DNA from: Flavobacteriales bacterium UBA952
GTDB lineage: Bacteria > Bacteroidota > Bacteroidia > Flavobacteriales_D > Crocinitomicaceae
Direction: 5' to 3'
Length of the DNA stretch: 64,000 bases
Assembly (NCBI GenBank): GCA_905182495.1
Contig: CAJJBU010000003.1
Location: 62,001 to 126,000 of the forward strand
Shown here piece after piece: positions 48,475 to 58,200 of the stretch. The first letter of the stretch is position 1, and the number at the start of each line of letters is the position of its first letter. The notes under the pieces were generated by a model. The model saw only the letters and a program-made list of their open reading frames with translations. It was not told the origin of the DNA and made no database searches. The translations under genes and the position numbers were made by a program.

Positions 48475-51400
48475 TTGAAAAAATTGAAAACGGTATCATT
48501 GTTCAACTCCTTCCTTTTAAGTTCGGTGATATTTTACACATGTTCTGTAAATTCTCAATCACTTATCATTAATGAATTTTCCAATGGACCTTCTGGTACC
48601 CAAGAATATGTCGAATTCATTGCTTTAGATACGGGGTCAAACAACAATTGTGCTCCCTGCATCGATATTAGAGGTTGGATTATTGATGACAACAATGGTT
48701 ACCATGGAAGCGCTGGTATTGCAGGTGGATGCAACCGCTTTTCTAACGACGCCTTTTGGAGCTGTATTCCATTAGGGACAATGATTACTATTTACAATGG
48801 CACGGACCCTAACATTGACATTCCTGCTGATGATATCGATATAAATGACGGTAATTGTAAACTTGTAATTTCAATTGAAAATACGACTCTTTTCGAATCA
48901 AACCTCAATACTCCAAGCCCCGTAATCTGTGATTACCCCATTGCAGGCTGGACAGCAGGAGGAAACTGGAGTCGAATGGGAATGAGAAATGGCGGAGATT
49001 GTTTGCGACTTGTTGATTTAACGGGTTGTGAAGTTTTCTCGTTGAGTTACGGAGACATCAGCTTAAACAGCACCATTTACTTTCCTGGTTCAGGAACAGA
49101 TGATGTTTTTTATTTCTCTGGAACGAACCCCTACAATCAAGCTGATTGGCTTCAAGGATGCGCTGGAGACCCAGGGGCTTGCTTAGGAAATGACCAAACA
49201 CCTGGAGCCCCAAACAGCAATTTAAATGATGCCTACATTTCTCAATTTACAATTAATGGTTGTCAACCCATTACACCTTTAATTGTTGTTATATCTTCAA
49301 CAGATGTGATTTGCTCGAATAACGGAACAGCATTAGCCAGTCCTTCTGGGGGTGCAGGATCTTATACTTTCAATTGGTTGGACGAAGCACTAACTCCCAT
49401 TGGTCAAAGCACTGCCAATGCCACCAACCTTACAGCTGGAGTGTATTTCTGTGTCGTTTCTACTTCAATAGGATGCATAGACACATCTGCAATCAGTGTT
49501 TTACCTTCCTCTTCGTCACCCACTTTAAGCATTTCAAATCAATCCAATTCTTGTGGAAGTTGTGAAGGAGCAATTACACTCAATGCGTCTTCAGGTTCAG
49601 GCCCATACACCTATAGCATAAACCCAGCAGTTAGCATCCCAACGAACCCAACATCTTCCCCTCTTGTCTTAAATGATCTATGCGCAGACATATACAGTGT
49701 TACTATTACCGATGATCTTGGGTGTCAAGATGATTTAGATTTCACGATTATTAATGAGGGCGCACCTACTATATCAACTACAAGTAACCTTAATATTTGT
49801 AATGGAGAAAGCGTTGAATTAAGCGCCGTTATTGGAGGGAGTGCTTCAGATATTTCATGGATTTCTCCTAACGGAAGCTTTTCGGACCCCAATGCTTTAA
49901 CAACAACCTTTACACCTTCTGTAAGTGATGCTATTGCATTTGTAGTAGCCACAGCTCTTAGCCCAAATTGTGGAAATGTTCAACAAAATGTATTTATTAA
50001 TGTCAGTGCTCCTTTGGACCCGTCTTTTGCTCAAATTCCAGATCAATGTGACGGGGCAATCTTTTCACTAAACACCACATCTCTCAATGGAATAGAAGGC
50101 GTTTGGAGCCCGAGTATAGACAACACAAATACAACAATCTATAACTTTACTCCTAATCTCGGGGAATGCGCAAACAGCCAAAATATGACTGTAGTCATTC
50201 ACCAAAACACCTCAAGCACAACCGACCTCACAATATGCGATGACGCACTTCCTTTTGTATGGAATGGTCTTTCATTTATTTCGGCTGGAAGTCAAAACAC
50301 GACGCTATCCTCTTTAAACACAGGATGTGATTCTCTAGTCACCTTAAATCTAAGCGTAAATCCGACTTCATCAAGTATAAGTAATCTAACCATATGTGAT
50401 TCCGATCTACCCTTCACATGGAATGGATTATCGTTTAATTCCTCTGGAAGTCAAAACACGACACTACCCTCTTTCAACTCAGGATGTGATTCTCTAGTCA
50501 CCTTAAATCTAAGCGTAAATCCAACTACATCAAGTTCAAGTAATTTAACAATCTGTGAATCCGAACTGCCTTTCTCCTGGAACGGGCTTACATTTAATGC
50601 AACGGAATCTCAAAGCACAAGTTTATCAAGTGTATTAAACGGTTGTGACTCTCTTGTTACGCTAAACCTAGTCGTAAATAACAGCAGTGCATCTATAACG
50701 AACACGTCTATCTGCGATAATGAATTGCCTTACGCTTGGAATGGAATTACATTTAATGTTGCTGGATCTCAAAGCACAAATTTATCCAGTGTAATCACTG
50801 GTTGTGATTCCCTTGTGACACTAAATCTCATTGTTAATACTGCGTCATCAAGCACAGCGGTTCTTACGATTTGTGATAGTGAGTTACCCTATTCATGGAA
50901 CGGTTTAACTTTTAATACTGCGGGTATTCAAAATACAACTATACCTTCACTCCTAAATGGATGTGATTCAATTATAACACTTAATCTTTCTGTGAATCCG
51001 TCAACTACACCTATTTTTGATCCCATTCTTCCTATTTGTATTGGCGATGCCTTGAGTCTTCCTGGGCTTTCTACTAACAGTATAGATGGTTCATGGTCTC
51101 CTGCGGTAAACAACACGATAACGACGAATTATACATTTACACCAACTGTTGGACAGTGTGCGACAGCACAAAACTTAATAGTGTCAGTAAATAACTTACC
51201 TGTCTTTACAAGTGTACTAGGAAGCAACCCCAGTATTTGCGGTGGCGTCGATGGTTCTATTGTTTTAAATGGCTTGATTGCTTTTAGTGCTTATGAATTA
51301 ACTTATAACGATGGAACTTCGAACATCGGGCCTCTTTCCATTACCACCGATGCTTCAGGAAACTATATCCTATCCTCTATTATTGCTGGGTCTTATTCTA

Positions 51401-53730
51401 GCTTCACCATCTCTGATGCCAACTGTAGCTATACTGTCGTTCCTTCAGTAACACTCGTAGATCCTTCTGCACCAGTATTTACTGCCAATAGCATCGGAGA
51501 TCCGACAACATGCCTAGGGAATGATGGTGCCATAAACCTCACAGGACTTATTGCAAATACGACTTATACATTGACCTACCTTGACAACGGTGTAAGTGTA
51601 GGTCCGGTTAATATCACTTCTGATGGAAGTGGAAACATTCAACTTAACAGTTTGGATGCAGGAACCTACTCATCCTTTGTCATGAATCTAGCAGGTTGTA
51701 CTGGAAGTATAGGAAGTACTATTTCTTTAATCGATCCCGTCTCACCAATTCTTCAGACCACAGACCCTACAGCAGTATGTTCTCCCTTAACAGTAGATCT
51801 TACAGTTGCGGGCGTGACTTTAGGAAGCACGGGTGGAGGTACATTAACATATTGGACGGATGCAGCAGCAACCACTTCTCTTACAGGCCCAACAACACTG
51901 AGTACTTCAGGGATGTATTACATTCAAAGTGAGAGTAATGGTTGTACGGATATAGAATCAGTGAATGTTACCATCAATGAGACTCCAGTCTTACAGATTA
52001 CAGATCCTACAGCAGTATGTTCTCCCTCAACGGTGGACCTTTCAGCTGCTGGCGTGACTTCGGGAAGCACGGGTGGAGGTACATTGACGTATTGGACTGA
52101 CGCAGCGGCGACCATTTCTCTTTCTAATCCTGCAGTACTTAGTACCTCAGGGATGTATTACATCCAAAGTGATAGTAATGGTTGTACGGATATAGAATCA
52201 GTGAATGTCGTTGTGAATCCCACACCATCTTTCTCTGCCTCTGGAACAGATCCAACAGTTTGTAATGCTTCAGATGGTTTGATTACCATCAGTGGATTAG
52301 ACCCACTCACAAATTATACTTTGACATATGATTCCCTATCGACGGCAACACAAGTAGCTATAATCACCACAGATGCTGTGGGAGAATTTACTCTTATTGG
52401 ATTTGAAGCTGGTCTCTATAATGCATTCTCAATCACACTAAATACTTGTTCCTTCACCTCCACAGAAAACATTGACCTCAATAACCCTTTAGCGCCTTCT
52501 GTTGATGTGCAAGCTGACAATACGGTATGCGATAGCTATACACTTGAAGCCATAACGGGGAACAACCTATCTGGAAATGAGGCCTATTATTCTCAAAGTA
52601 ATGGTGCAGGAGTACCTTTAAATCCTGGAGATGTGATTACGGCTTCGCAAACCGTTTACATCTACGACATTATTGGCGTCTGCAGTGATGAAACTTCTTT
52701 TATTCTCACGGTCGACAATACGCCGATCATCACAAACTTATTAGCACAGGAAGCTTGTGAAAGCTTTGCGTTTCCTGTTATTATCAATGGGGTAAATCTT
52801 TCTGGAAACCAGAACTACTACAACGATTCACAAGTAAATGTAGGTGCCCTTATTACAAGCCCAATCACTAATTCTCAAACGGTTTATATCTATGATGAAA
52901 ACGGCGCTTGTAATAATGAAGTTTCTTTTGATGTCACCATATATGACCTTCCCGAAGTGATTTCTTTCTCAGGTGAGGGAACCTACTGTGAGGGCGACAT
53001 CATCGGAAATCTCACTGCAGAAGTAAGTGGCGTAGGACAATACAGTTTAGGATATTCCCTTGATGGTATTCCGATGACTGAAACGTCTTCTTCTGTTACT
53101 ATTGATCTTGGAAATGAAGCTGGGGTATATATTCTCACAGCAATCTCTGATGACCATTGTAGTAACAATGTGGATCTTACACAAACAATCCTTATTAATG
53201 CATTGCCTGATGCTCCGATACTTTCTGATGATGCCCAGTACTGCGCCAATGAACCAGCTGCACCGATGGAGGCGCAAGGAAGCGCAGGGACCTACACCTG
53301 GTATGCTGACAACACATTAAGCGATGTGCTCTCTACACAAGAAAGCTATACGCCACCAAATACCATTGGAAGTATAAGCTATTATGTAACCGCTACCGAG
53401 AACGGGTGTCAAGGGCCGGCACAAATGATTACTATAGAATTCCAAGAATGTGGAATCATTATACCTACAGCGTTCACACCTGATAACGACAATGTAAATG
53501 ACTTTTGGGAAATTGGTGATATAGATGCAATTTATCCAAACAATGTAGTGCGTGTATATAACAGACTTGGCAATAAAGTCTATGAATCTATCAAAGGGAT
53601 CTACAACCAAATGCCTTGGGATGGAACCTATCAAAACCAAGCTCTTCCCGTGGCTTCTTACTACTATATCATTGAATACAATGATAACTCAACTCAAAAT
53701 ACTACGGGAATCGTAAGTATCTTAAAATAA
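48475..53730 (+). CDS. Giant secreted repeat protein: N-terminal lamin-tail-like domain, several tandem repeat families, T9SS type B C-terminal domain (TTG start)
   Basis: SLIINEFSNGPSGTQEYVEFIALD (LTD-like); repeated TICDxxLPFxWNGLxF...GCDSLVTLNL; C-term IIPTAFTPDNDNVNDFWEIGDID...NRLGNKVYES. Confidence 0.88.
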   Translation: MKKLKTVSLFNSFLLSSVIFYTCSVNSQSLIINEFSNGPSGTQEYVEFIALDTGSNNNCAPCIDIRGWIIDDNNGYHGSAGIAGGCNRFSNDAFWSCIPLGTMITIYNGTDPNIDIPADDIDINDGNCKLVISIENTTLFESNLNTPSPVICDYPIAGWTAGGNWSRMGMRNGGDCLRLVDLTGCEVFSLSYGDISLNSTIYFPGSGTDDVFYFSGTNPYNQADWLQGCAGDPGACLGNDQTPGAPNSNLNDAYISQFTINGCQPITPLIVVISSTDVICSNNGTALASPSGGAGSYTFNWLDEALTPIGQSTANATNLTAGVYFCVVSTSIGCIDTSAISVLPSSSSPTLSISNQSNSCGSCEGAITLNASSGSGPYTYSINPAVSIPTNPTSSPLVLNDLCADIYSVTITDDLGCQDDLDFTIINEGAPTISTTSNLNICNGESVELSAVIGGSASDISWISPNGSFSDPNALTTTFTPSVSDAIAFVVATALSPNCGNVQQNVFINVSAPLDPSFAQIPDQCDGAIFSLNTTSLNGIEGVWSPSIDNTNTTIYNFTPNLGECANSQNMTVVIHQNTSSTTDLTICDDALPFVWNGLSFISAGSQNTTLSSLNTGCDSLVTLNLSVNPTSSSISNLTICDSDLPFTWNGLSFNSSGSQNTTLPSFNSGCDSLVTLNLSVNPTTSSSSNLTICESELPFSWNGLTFNATESQSTSLSSVLNGCDSLVTLNLVVNNSSASITNTSICDNELPYAWNGITFNVAGSQSTNLSSVITGCDSLVTLNLIVNTASSSTAVLTICDSELPYSWNGLTFNTAGIQNTTIPSLLNGCDSIITLNLSVNPSTTPIFDPILPICIGDALSLPGLSTNSIDGSWSPAVNNTITTNYTFTPTVGQCATAQNLIVSVNNLPVFTSVLGSNPSICGGVDGSIVLNGLIAFSAYELTYNDGTSNIGPLSITTDASGNYILSSIIAGSYSSFTISDANCSYTVVPSVTLVDPSAPVFTANSIGDPTTCLGNDGAINLTGLIANTTYTLTYLDNGVSVGPVNITSDGSGNIQLNSLDAGTYSSFVMNLAGCTGSIGSTISLIDPVSPILQTTDPTAVCSPLTVDLTVAGVTLGSTGGGTLTYWTDAAATTSLTGPTTLSTSGMYYIQSESNGCTDIESVNVTINETPVLQITDPTAVCSPSTVDLSAAGVTSGSTGGGTLTYWTDAAATISLSNPAVLSTSGMYYIQSDSNGCTDIESVNVVVNPTPSFSASGTDPTVCNASDGLITISGLDPLTNYTLTYDSLSTATQVAIITTDAVGEFTLIGFEAGLYNAFSITLNTCSFTSTENIDLNNPLAPSVDVQADNTVCDSYTLEAITGNNLSGNEAYYSQSNGAGVPLNPGDVITASQTVYIYDIIGVCSDETSFILTVDNTPIITNLLAQEACESFAFPVIINGVNLSGNQNYYNDSQVNVGALITSPITNSQTVYIYDENGACNNEVSFDVTIYDLPEVISFSGEGTYCEGDIIGNLTAEVSGVGQYSLGYSLDGIPMTETSSSVTIDLGNEAGVYILTAISDDHCSNNVDLTQTILINALPDAPILSDDAQYCANEPAAPMEAQGSAGTYTWYADNTLSDVLSTQESYTPPNTIGSISYYVTATENGCQGPAQMITIEFQECGIIIPTAFTPDNDNVNDFWEIGDIDAIYPNNVVRVYNRLGNKVYESIKGIYNQMPWDGTYQNQALPVASYYYIIEYNDNSTQNTTGIVSILK
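50227..51021 (+). repeat. Five tandem coding repeats, 159 bp (53 aa) period
   Basis: TICD..LPF.WNGL.F...GCDSLVTLNL.VN units; ggatgtga recurs at 50323 and 50482 (159 bp). Confidence 0.88.
51757..52221 (+). repeat. Two tandem coding repeats, 240 bp (80 aa) period
   Basis: agcagtatgt at 51771 and 52011; DPTAVCSP.TVDL..AGVT.GSTGGGTLTYWTDAAAT.SL...LSTSGMYYIQS.SNGCTDIESVNV. Confidence 0.92.
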
Positions 53731-53732
53731 GA

Positions 53733-53754
53733 AAAGCCCTCAGATGAGGGCTTT
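53733..53754. terminator. Bidirectional terminator-like hairpin between convergent genes
   Basis: Perfect AAAGCCCTC-AGAT-GAGGGCTTT. Confidence 0.8.
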
Positions 53755-53782
53755 ACATTTTGAAACATAAACATTAAAGGGT

Positions 53783-55954
53783 TTATCTCACAACTAGCTT
53801 TTGGGTAGTTGGGTAGTTGTTGTTATCAGAAAGGTTGATAAAGTATATTCCTGAATTCAAATCTTGTACCGTGTGTGTGTTCTTCATTGTAACATCTGCT
53901 TTTTGCACGATCTGTCCATTAGCATTGATAATGGTAAGGGTGTTGATTGCATCGTTGTCCCAAGAAACGGTAGCATAATCTGTCGTTGGGTTTGGGTATA
54001 CGTTAACACTTGTTGATTGAAGGTCAAATACACTCGCTGTACTGATCTCGTCAAGAGTTGTGTGTGCAACAACATCACATCCGTTAGCATCAACCGCAGT
54101 CACTTCATAGAAACCACTAGGGACACCCGTAAGGTCTTCTGTTGTTTCTCCGTTACTCCAAGCATATGTGTATGGAGCCGTCCCACCTTGAACCGTAAGG
54201 TCAATAAGTCCTTCTTGATCAACACTTGGCTGTGTTGTTTGTAAACTCGCTGTTAGGGCTAAAGATTGCTCAACAGTATAGCTTTCCCAAACACTACAAC
54301 CGTAAGCGTTCGTAATTTTCAATCTATAGGTTCCAGCAACAAGGTCAGTGATATCTTCTGTCATCATTCCGTTGTCCCATTCAAAGATAAAGTTCGGCGC
54401 ACCTTCAAGGATTGTAATATCAATCGCACCACTCGCTGTTCCGTTACAAGCGACATCTTGAATCGTTCCCTCAAATACCGTAGGTGTAACATCTTCAATA
54501 GTAATTGTAGTGTCTTTTACACAACCCATAACATCAGTAACTGTAAGTGTATAGACGCCACCCTCTAGGTTTGAAAGGCTAAGGTCTGTTTGACCATTTG
54601 ACCACTCGGTAGTGAAGGGAGCGTTTCCCCCAATGATGCTAACTTCAATTTCTCCGCTATTCGCTAAACAAGAACCTGTAGTGGAAACATTCAAAAACAA
54701 CTTGTTAAAAGCCGCAGCCATTTCAACAGCTGCTTGTGCGTTTAAACGCCCCTCACCAATTAAGCCTGCGTAGTTTGGGTTTAAATCATCAATATATGTA
54801 GAAGAGTTCTTTAAGACCGCTGTAATTTCAGCGTTTGTAAGACAAGGATTAACGTCTAACATTAGGCCTATTGTTCCCGTTACAAAAGGCGCAGCATAAG
54901 AGGTTCCAGATCCGTTTAAGTACCATCCTGGTGCCGCAGAAATCGCAACATCATAACCTGGAGCACTTAAGTCTACAGTTGCATTATGTTGGTGTGTCGT
55001 TGAAGGGTTACCGATTGTTCTTTCGTGGTTGTCATTAGGACCGATGCTTGTAACAGAAAATACGTTGTTAAATGCAGCAGGGTAAACAAGGTTTTCAGAA
55101 CCACCACACGTAGAACCATTTCCTGCAGCTGCAACGATAAAGGTTCCGTTGTTATAAACCTCATCAATGATGTCTTGCGTGTATTGGCTAAAAGAACAAC
55201 CTGAAGTCCAGCTAAGGTTAATTACTTTGTATCCCGCATAAGAAGCGGCGAGAACTTCGTTGTAACTCATTTGGTATAAAGCCAAGGTGCTGTTAAAACC
55301 GATAGCGCTTTTTCCTATACTGTTATTGGTTGATCCTGCAGCGATAATTGCTACAGCGGTACCGTGTGTTTGTGAAGATGTATTTGTAGCGTCATAATAA
55401 ACAACCTTCCCTTGAAGTTCTTCGTGCTCAACAAAATAGTTTTGGTCTGAAATAGCAAGTGTAATTGCTGAATCTCCCGTAGATAAGTTCCATGCCGTTT
55501 CTGCAGATATTAAATCTAAAGCGTAGTCAGAAGAAAAGGTCGTCGTATAATCGTTAGGGGTATTTAATGACTCATACACAGGAGCGTATTCAACATTGCT
55601 TACCACGCTTACCGTGTTGCTTAATGTTGCATACATGTCTACAACATCTACAGATGAAGAAGAAAACTCATACACGTTTAATAAAGAAGCCTTCCGTGAA
55701 GCCGGAACCGCTTTTCTCACATCCGTAATGTTTAAAGAAACAATCGCTGCTGAAAGAGTAGCGTCGTTAGAAACAAATTCTCCTGCCGCGTTTTCAAATG
55801 GAACGTTAGATGAATTTGAAATCGTCAACCAGACTTTTGAATCTTGTTGTGAAAAAGTAATCAAGGAAAGAACCGTGAAAGCTAATGTTGTGAGAAGGGA
55901 AGTAAAAGTATTCATATCGTGCGTTTTAATGTTGTTGTTTGTTTGTTGACACAA
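53783..55954 (-). CDS. Subtilisin-like (S8) serine peptidase with SprB repeats and T9SS type A C-terminus
   Basis: Catalytic D (LAISDQNYF), H (SQTHGTAVAIIAAG), S (GSGTSYAAPFVTG); SprB repeats; C-term VNVYPNPTTDYATVSW...QKLVVR. Confidence 0.92.
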   Translation of the reverse strand: MCQQTNNNIKTHDMNTFTSLLTTLAFTVLSLITFSQQDSKVWLTISNSSNVPFENAAGEFVSNDATLSAAIVSLNITDVRKAVPASRKASLLNVYEFSSSSVDVVDMYATLSNTVSVVSNVEYAPVYESLNTPNDYTTTFSSDYALDLISAETAWNLSTGDSAITLAISDQNYFVEHEELQGKVVYYDATNTSSQTHGTAVAIIAAGSTNNSIGKSAIGFNSTLALYQMSYNEVLAASYAGYKVINLSWTSGCSFSQYTQDIIDEVYNNGTFIVAAAGNGSTCGGSENLVYPAAFNNVFSVTSIGPNDNHERTIGNPSTTHQHNATVDLSAPGYDVAISAAPGWYLNGSGTSYAAPFVTGTIGLMLDVNPCLTNAEITAVLKNSSTYIDDLNPNYAGLIGEGRLNAQAAVEMAAAFNKLFLNVSTTGSCLANSGEIEVSIIGGNAPFTTEWSNGQTDLSLSNLEGGVYTLTVTDVMGCVKDTTITIEDVTPTVFEGTIQDVACNGTASGAIDITILEGAPNFIFEWDNGMMTEDITDLVAGTYRLKITNAYGCSVWESYTVEQSLALTASLQTTQPSVDQEGLIDLTVQGGTAPYTYAWSNGETTEDLTGVPSGFYEVTAVDANGCDVVAHTTLDEISTASVFDLQSTSVNVYPNPTTDYATVSWDNDAINTLTIINANGQIVQKADVTMKNTHTVQDLNSGIYFINLSDNNNYPTTQKLVVR

Positions 55955-56136
55955 ATTTGCAACACTATTAGTCGCCTAGAATGAAATATCCCAAATGCTA
56001 ACGCAAAATACACGAGCCTACTATACTGCCCTTACGTGTTCATCACAACGAGTATCCGTATAACTACTTACATTATTGTTTTTATATGAAAACGGAGTAA
56101 CTTTTTGAAAAACGTAATCCCTAGTAAAACAGAGAG

Positions 56137-57999
56137 TTAATGAAAGCCCAAAATCTTTTTCTCTACTGAACCATCAGAATATTGGTATAAAACAACTTGA
56201 TGGGTACCTTCTTTTACTTCACGGCCCATCATATCGATAATCCGAACGAGTTTTCTGTTTTCACTATTGGTCAAAGAAGAAATCCCTACGACAGGTTCAC
56301 ATAATTGCTGAAAAAACAACCAAGCCTCTCTACTTGCTTCAATATCCATATTGCCATAAGCACCAGGCCAATCATGGCCCCCGCCATTTACAGTATATAA
56401 CCAAACCTCAGTGCAAGAACCGTTCAAGCCATATTTTTCAGAAGCGACCGTACTGCCGTCATTATTACTCGTATTTGGGAAATTATCAGTGCTCTGTAAT
56501 TCTAATCCAAAAAGATTATTGAAAAAGGCCATTGTTCCATCCATACCAGGATAGGCTCCCCAACCATCATTGTTGTTCGGGTCTCCATTATAATATGTCA
56601 CGTTATCATTGGTTCCATGTATCTCTAAAATAGAAACTTCACTCGAAGGATTACAGTCATCCATAATATCTTGCATGATCATCCCCGAAATTGGAGCCAC
56701 TGCTCGGAACGTCTCAGAAGCCTGACACGCCAACATGTAACATAAATCACCACCGTTAGACATTCCGGTACAAAAAACTTTTGTCGGGTCTAAAGAATAG
56801 ACCGCCTGAAGATAAGCCGTCAGATTCTCAAGATACGCCACATCATCTACGGTTTCATTATTTTGAAAATCATAGCCCACATTGAAAAAAGTATTTCCCC
56901 CACCGTCTTCTATACCTTGCGGGTAACAAACAGCAAAACCAAACTCGTCAGCCAATTGATTGAACTCAGAATAATTCATGATTCCTTGAGCCGTTCCTGT
57001 ATAACCATGACAGACATATACTAAAGGACAATTCGGCGCTGCACTTGATGGGTGGTAGTATATATAGTCTCTTTCTATGCCACCGTCTATAATCGTTCCG
57101 TATTCGAGCGCTTGAATATTCATGGAAAGAACGTCGTTAGATGACTCATCATCATTTGGTAAGCCATTAACATTTGATATGGTCACTTGTAATGCTGTTT
57201 GGCCGGAGTTAAATATTTCAAGGTTGATCGGATGCGAGAAATTATAAGTCCCTAAAGAAGGAATCGAAACATTCGTAATCGATGTGCTGTAAGACATGGC
57301 TCCTCCTATATCCCAAGATAAATCAAATGATGTTATCGTCTCGGCACCTATATTTGAAAGTACGCCTTCAACCGGAAGAACAGCAGGAACATTTACATTT
57401 TGTGGCACAGATAAGGAGGTAAGTGCAAGGTCTAAACCCTCTGGGGCGAAAACAAGAACATCATCAATCGCCCAACCAAAAACCCATCCGCCATCATCAT
57501 TATAATGAAAGCCTAACAAGACATTTGCGTTTCCAGAAAGAGAGCTCAAGTCAAAAGACTGGGAATCCCAAGCGCCATCATCCGTTCCCTCGACCTCATA
57601 TAAAACGCTCCAAGAATTCCCGTTATTGAGACTGTATTCTAAAGTAGCCACTTCCGTAGCGCCTTCGAAGTTTCCCCCATCATAATAGTTGGCAAATTGC
57701 AATGCTACGGCTGAATAAGTAGATAGATCCAAAGGTGGCATTATGAGATAATCCATACTCTTATCGCAGTCACAATCGTCGTCATTCGTCCCAATAATAC
57801 TACCATGAGGTGCGACAGACCACCATTGGCTCTCGATGTTTTGGTTCGTTCCCATATTCCATCCTCCATCTGAAGCATTTGTAGAAATAGTCCATCCCGC
57901 AGGTAAGTTATTTCCTTCAAAATTTTCTGAGATTAGAATATTCTGTGCATTACAAAAGGAAATAGAAAGGATAGCAAGTAAGATCAGGTTGTTTTTCAT
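56137..57999 (-). CDS. Secreted polyhydroxybutyrate-depolymerase/LpqC-like esterase with N-terminal MAM/jelly-roll-like domain and atypical C-terminal tail
   Basis: VYVCHGYTGTAQGIMNYSEFNQLADEFGFAVCYPQG, CTGMSNGGDLCYMLAC, GGGHDWPG; C-term KLVRIIDMMGREVKEGTHQVVLYQYSDGSVEKKI. Confidence 0.87.
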   Translation of the reverse strand: MKNNLILLAILSISFCNAQNILISENFEGNNLPAGWTISTNASDGGWNMGTNQNIESQWWSVAPHGSIIGTNDDDCDCDKSMDYLIMPPLDLSTYSAVALQFANYYDGGNFEGATEVATLEYSLNNGNSWSVLYEVEGTDDGAWDSQSFDLSSLSGNANVLLGFHYNDDGGWVFGWAIDDVLVFAPEGLDLALTSLSVPQNVNVPAVLPVEGVLSNIGAETITSFDLSWDIGGAMSYSTSITNVSIPSLGTYNFSHPINLEIFNSGQTALQVTISNVNGLPNDDESSNDVLSMNIQALEYGTIIDGGIERDYIYYHPSSAAPNCPLVYVCHGYTGTAQGIMNYSEFNQLADEFGFAVCYPQGIEDGGGNTFFNVGYDFQNNETVDDVAYLENLTAYLQAVYSLDPTKVFCTGMSNGGDLCYMLACQASETFRAVAPISGMIMQDIMDDCNPSSEVSILEIHGTNDNVTYYNGDPNNNDGWGAYPGMDGTMAFFNNLFGLELQSTDNFPNTSNNDGSTVASEKYGLNGSCTEVWLYTVNGGGHDWPGAYGNMDIEASREAWLFFQQLCEPVVGISSLTNSENRKLVRIIDMMGREVKEGTHQVVLYQYSDGSVEKKILGFH

Positions 58000-58200
58000 C
58001 GCGTATGAGTTATTGAATTTAATATAGTAAAATTGCCGTAAAAATGTATAATAACAAAGAACTTTTGAAGTAGATCACAAACAAAATGAGTTAATGCATT
58101 AAATATTGACCGTAATAATTTTATTAAATCTGAATTTTTATTGGCCTGAAGAGCGTTATAGAATATGATGTTAAATTATAAACTAGAAAAGATGAACCAT

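Noticed and set aside
50227-52221. Direct repeats in the type B adhesin as mobile or regulatory repeats
   Set aside because: In-frame protein repeats (159 and 240 bp) within one long ORF.
53317-53640. 107-aa minus-strand ORF in the C-terminal part of the type B adhesin
   Set aside because: Opposes the conserved CHU_C-type C-terminal domain; considered spurious.
55596-55949. 117-aa plus-strand ORF opposite the S8 peptidase N-terminus
   Set aside because: Antisense to a strongly supported CDS; no independent promoter or domain evidence.
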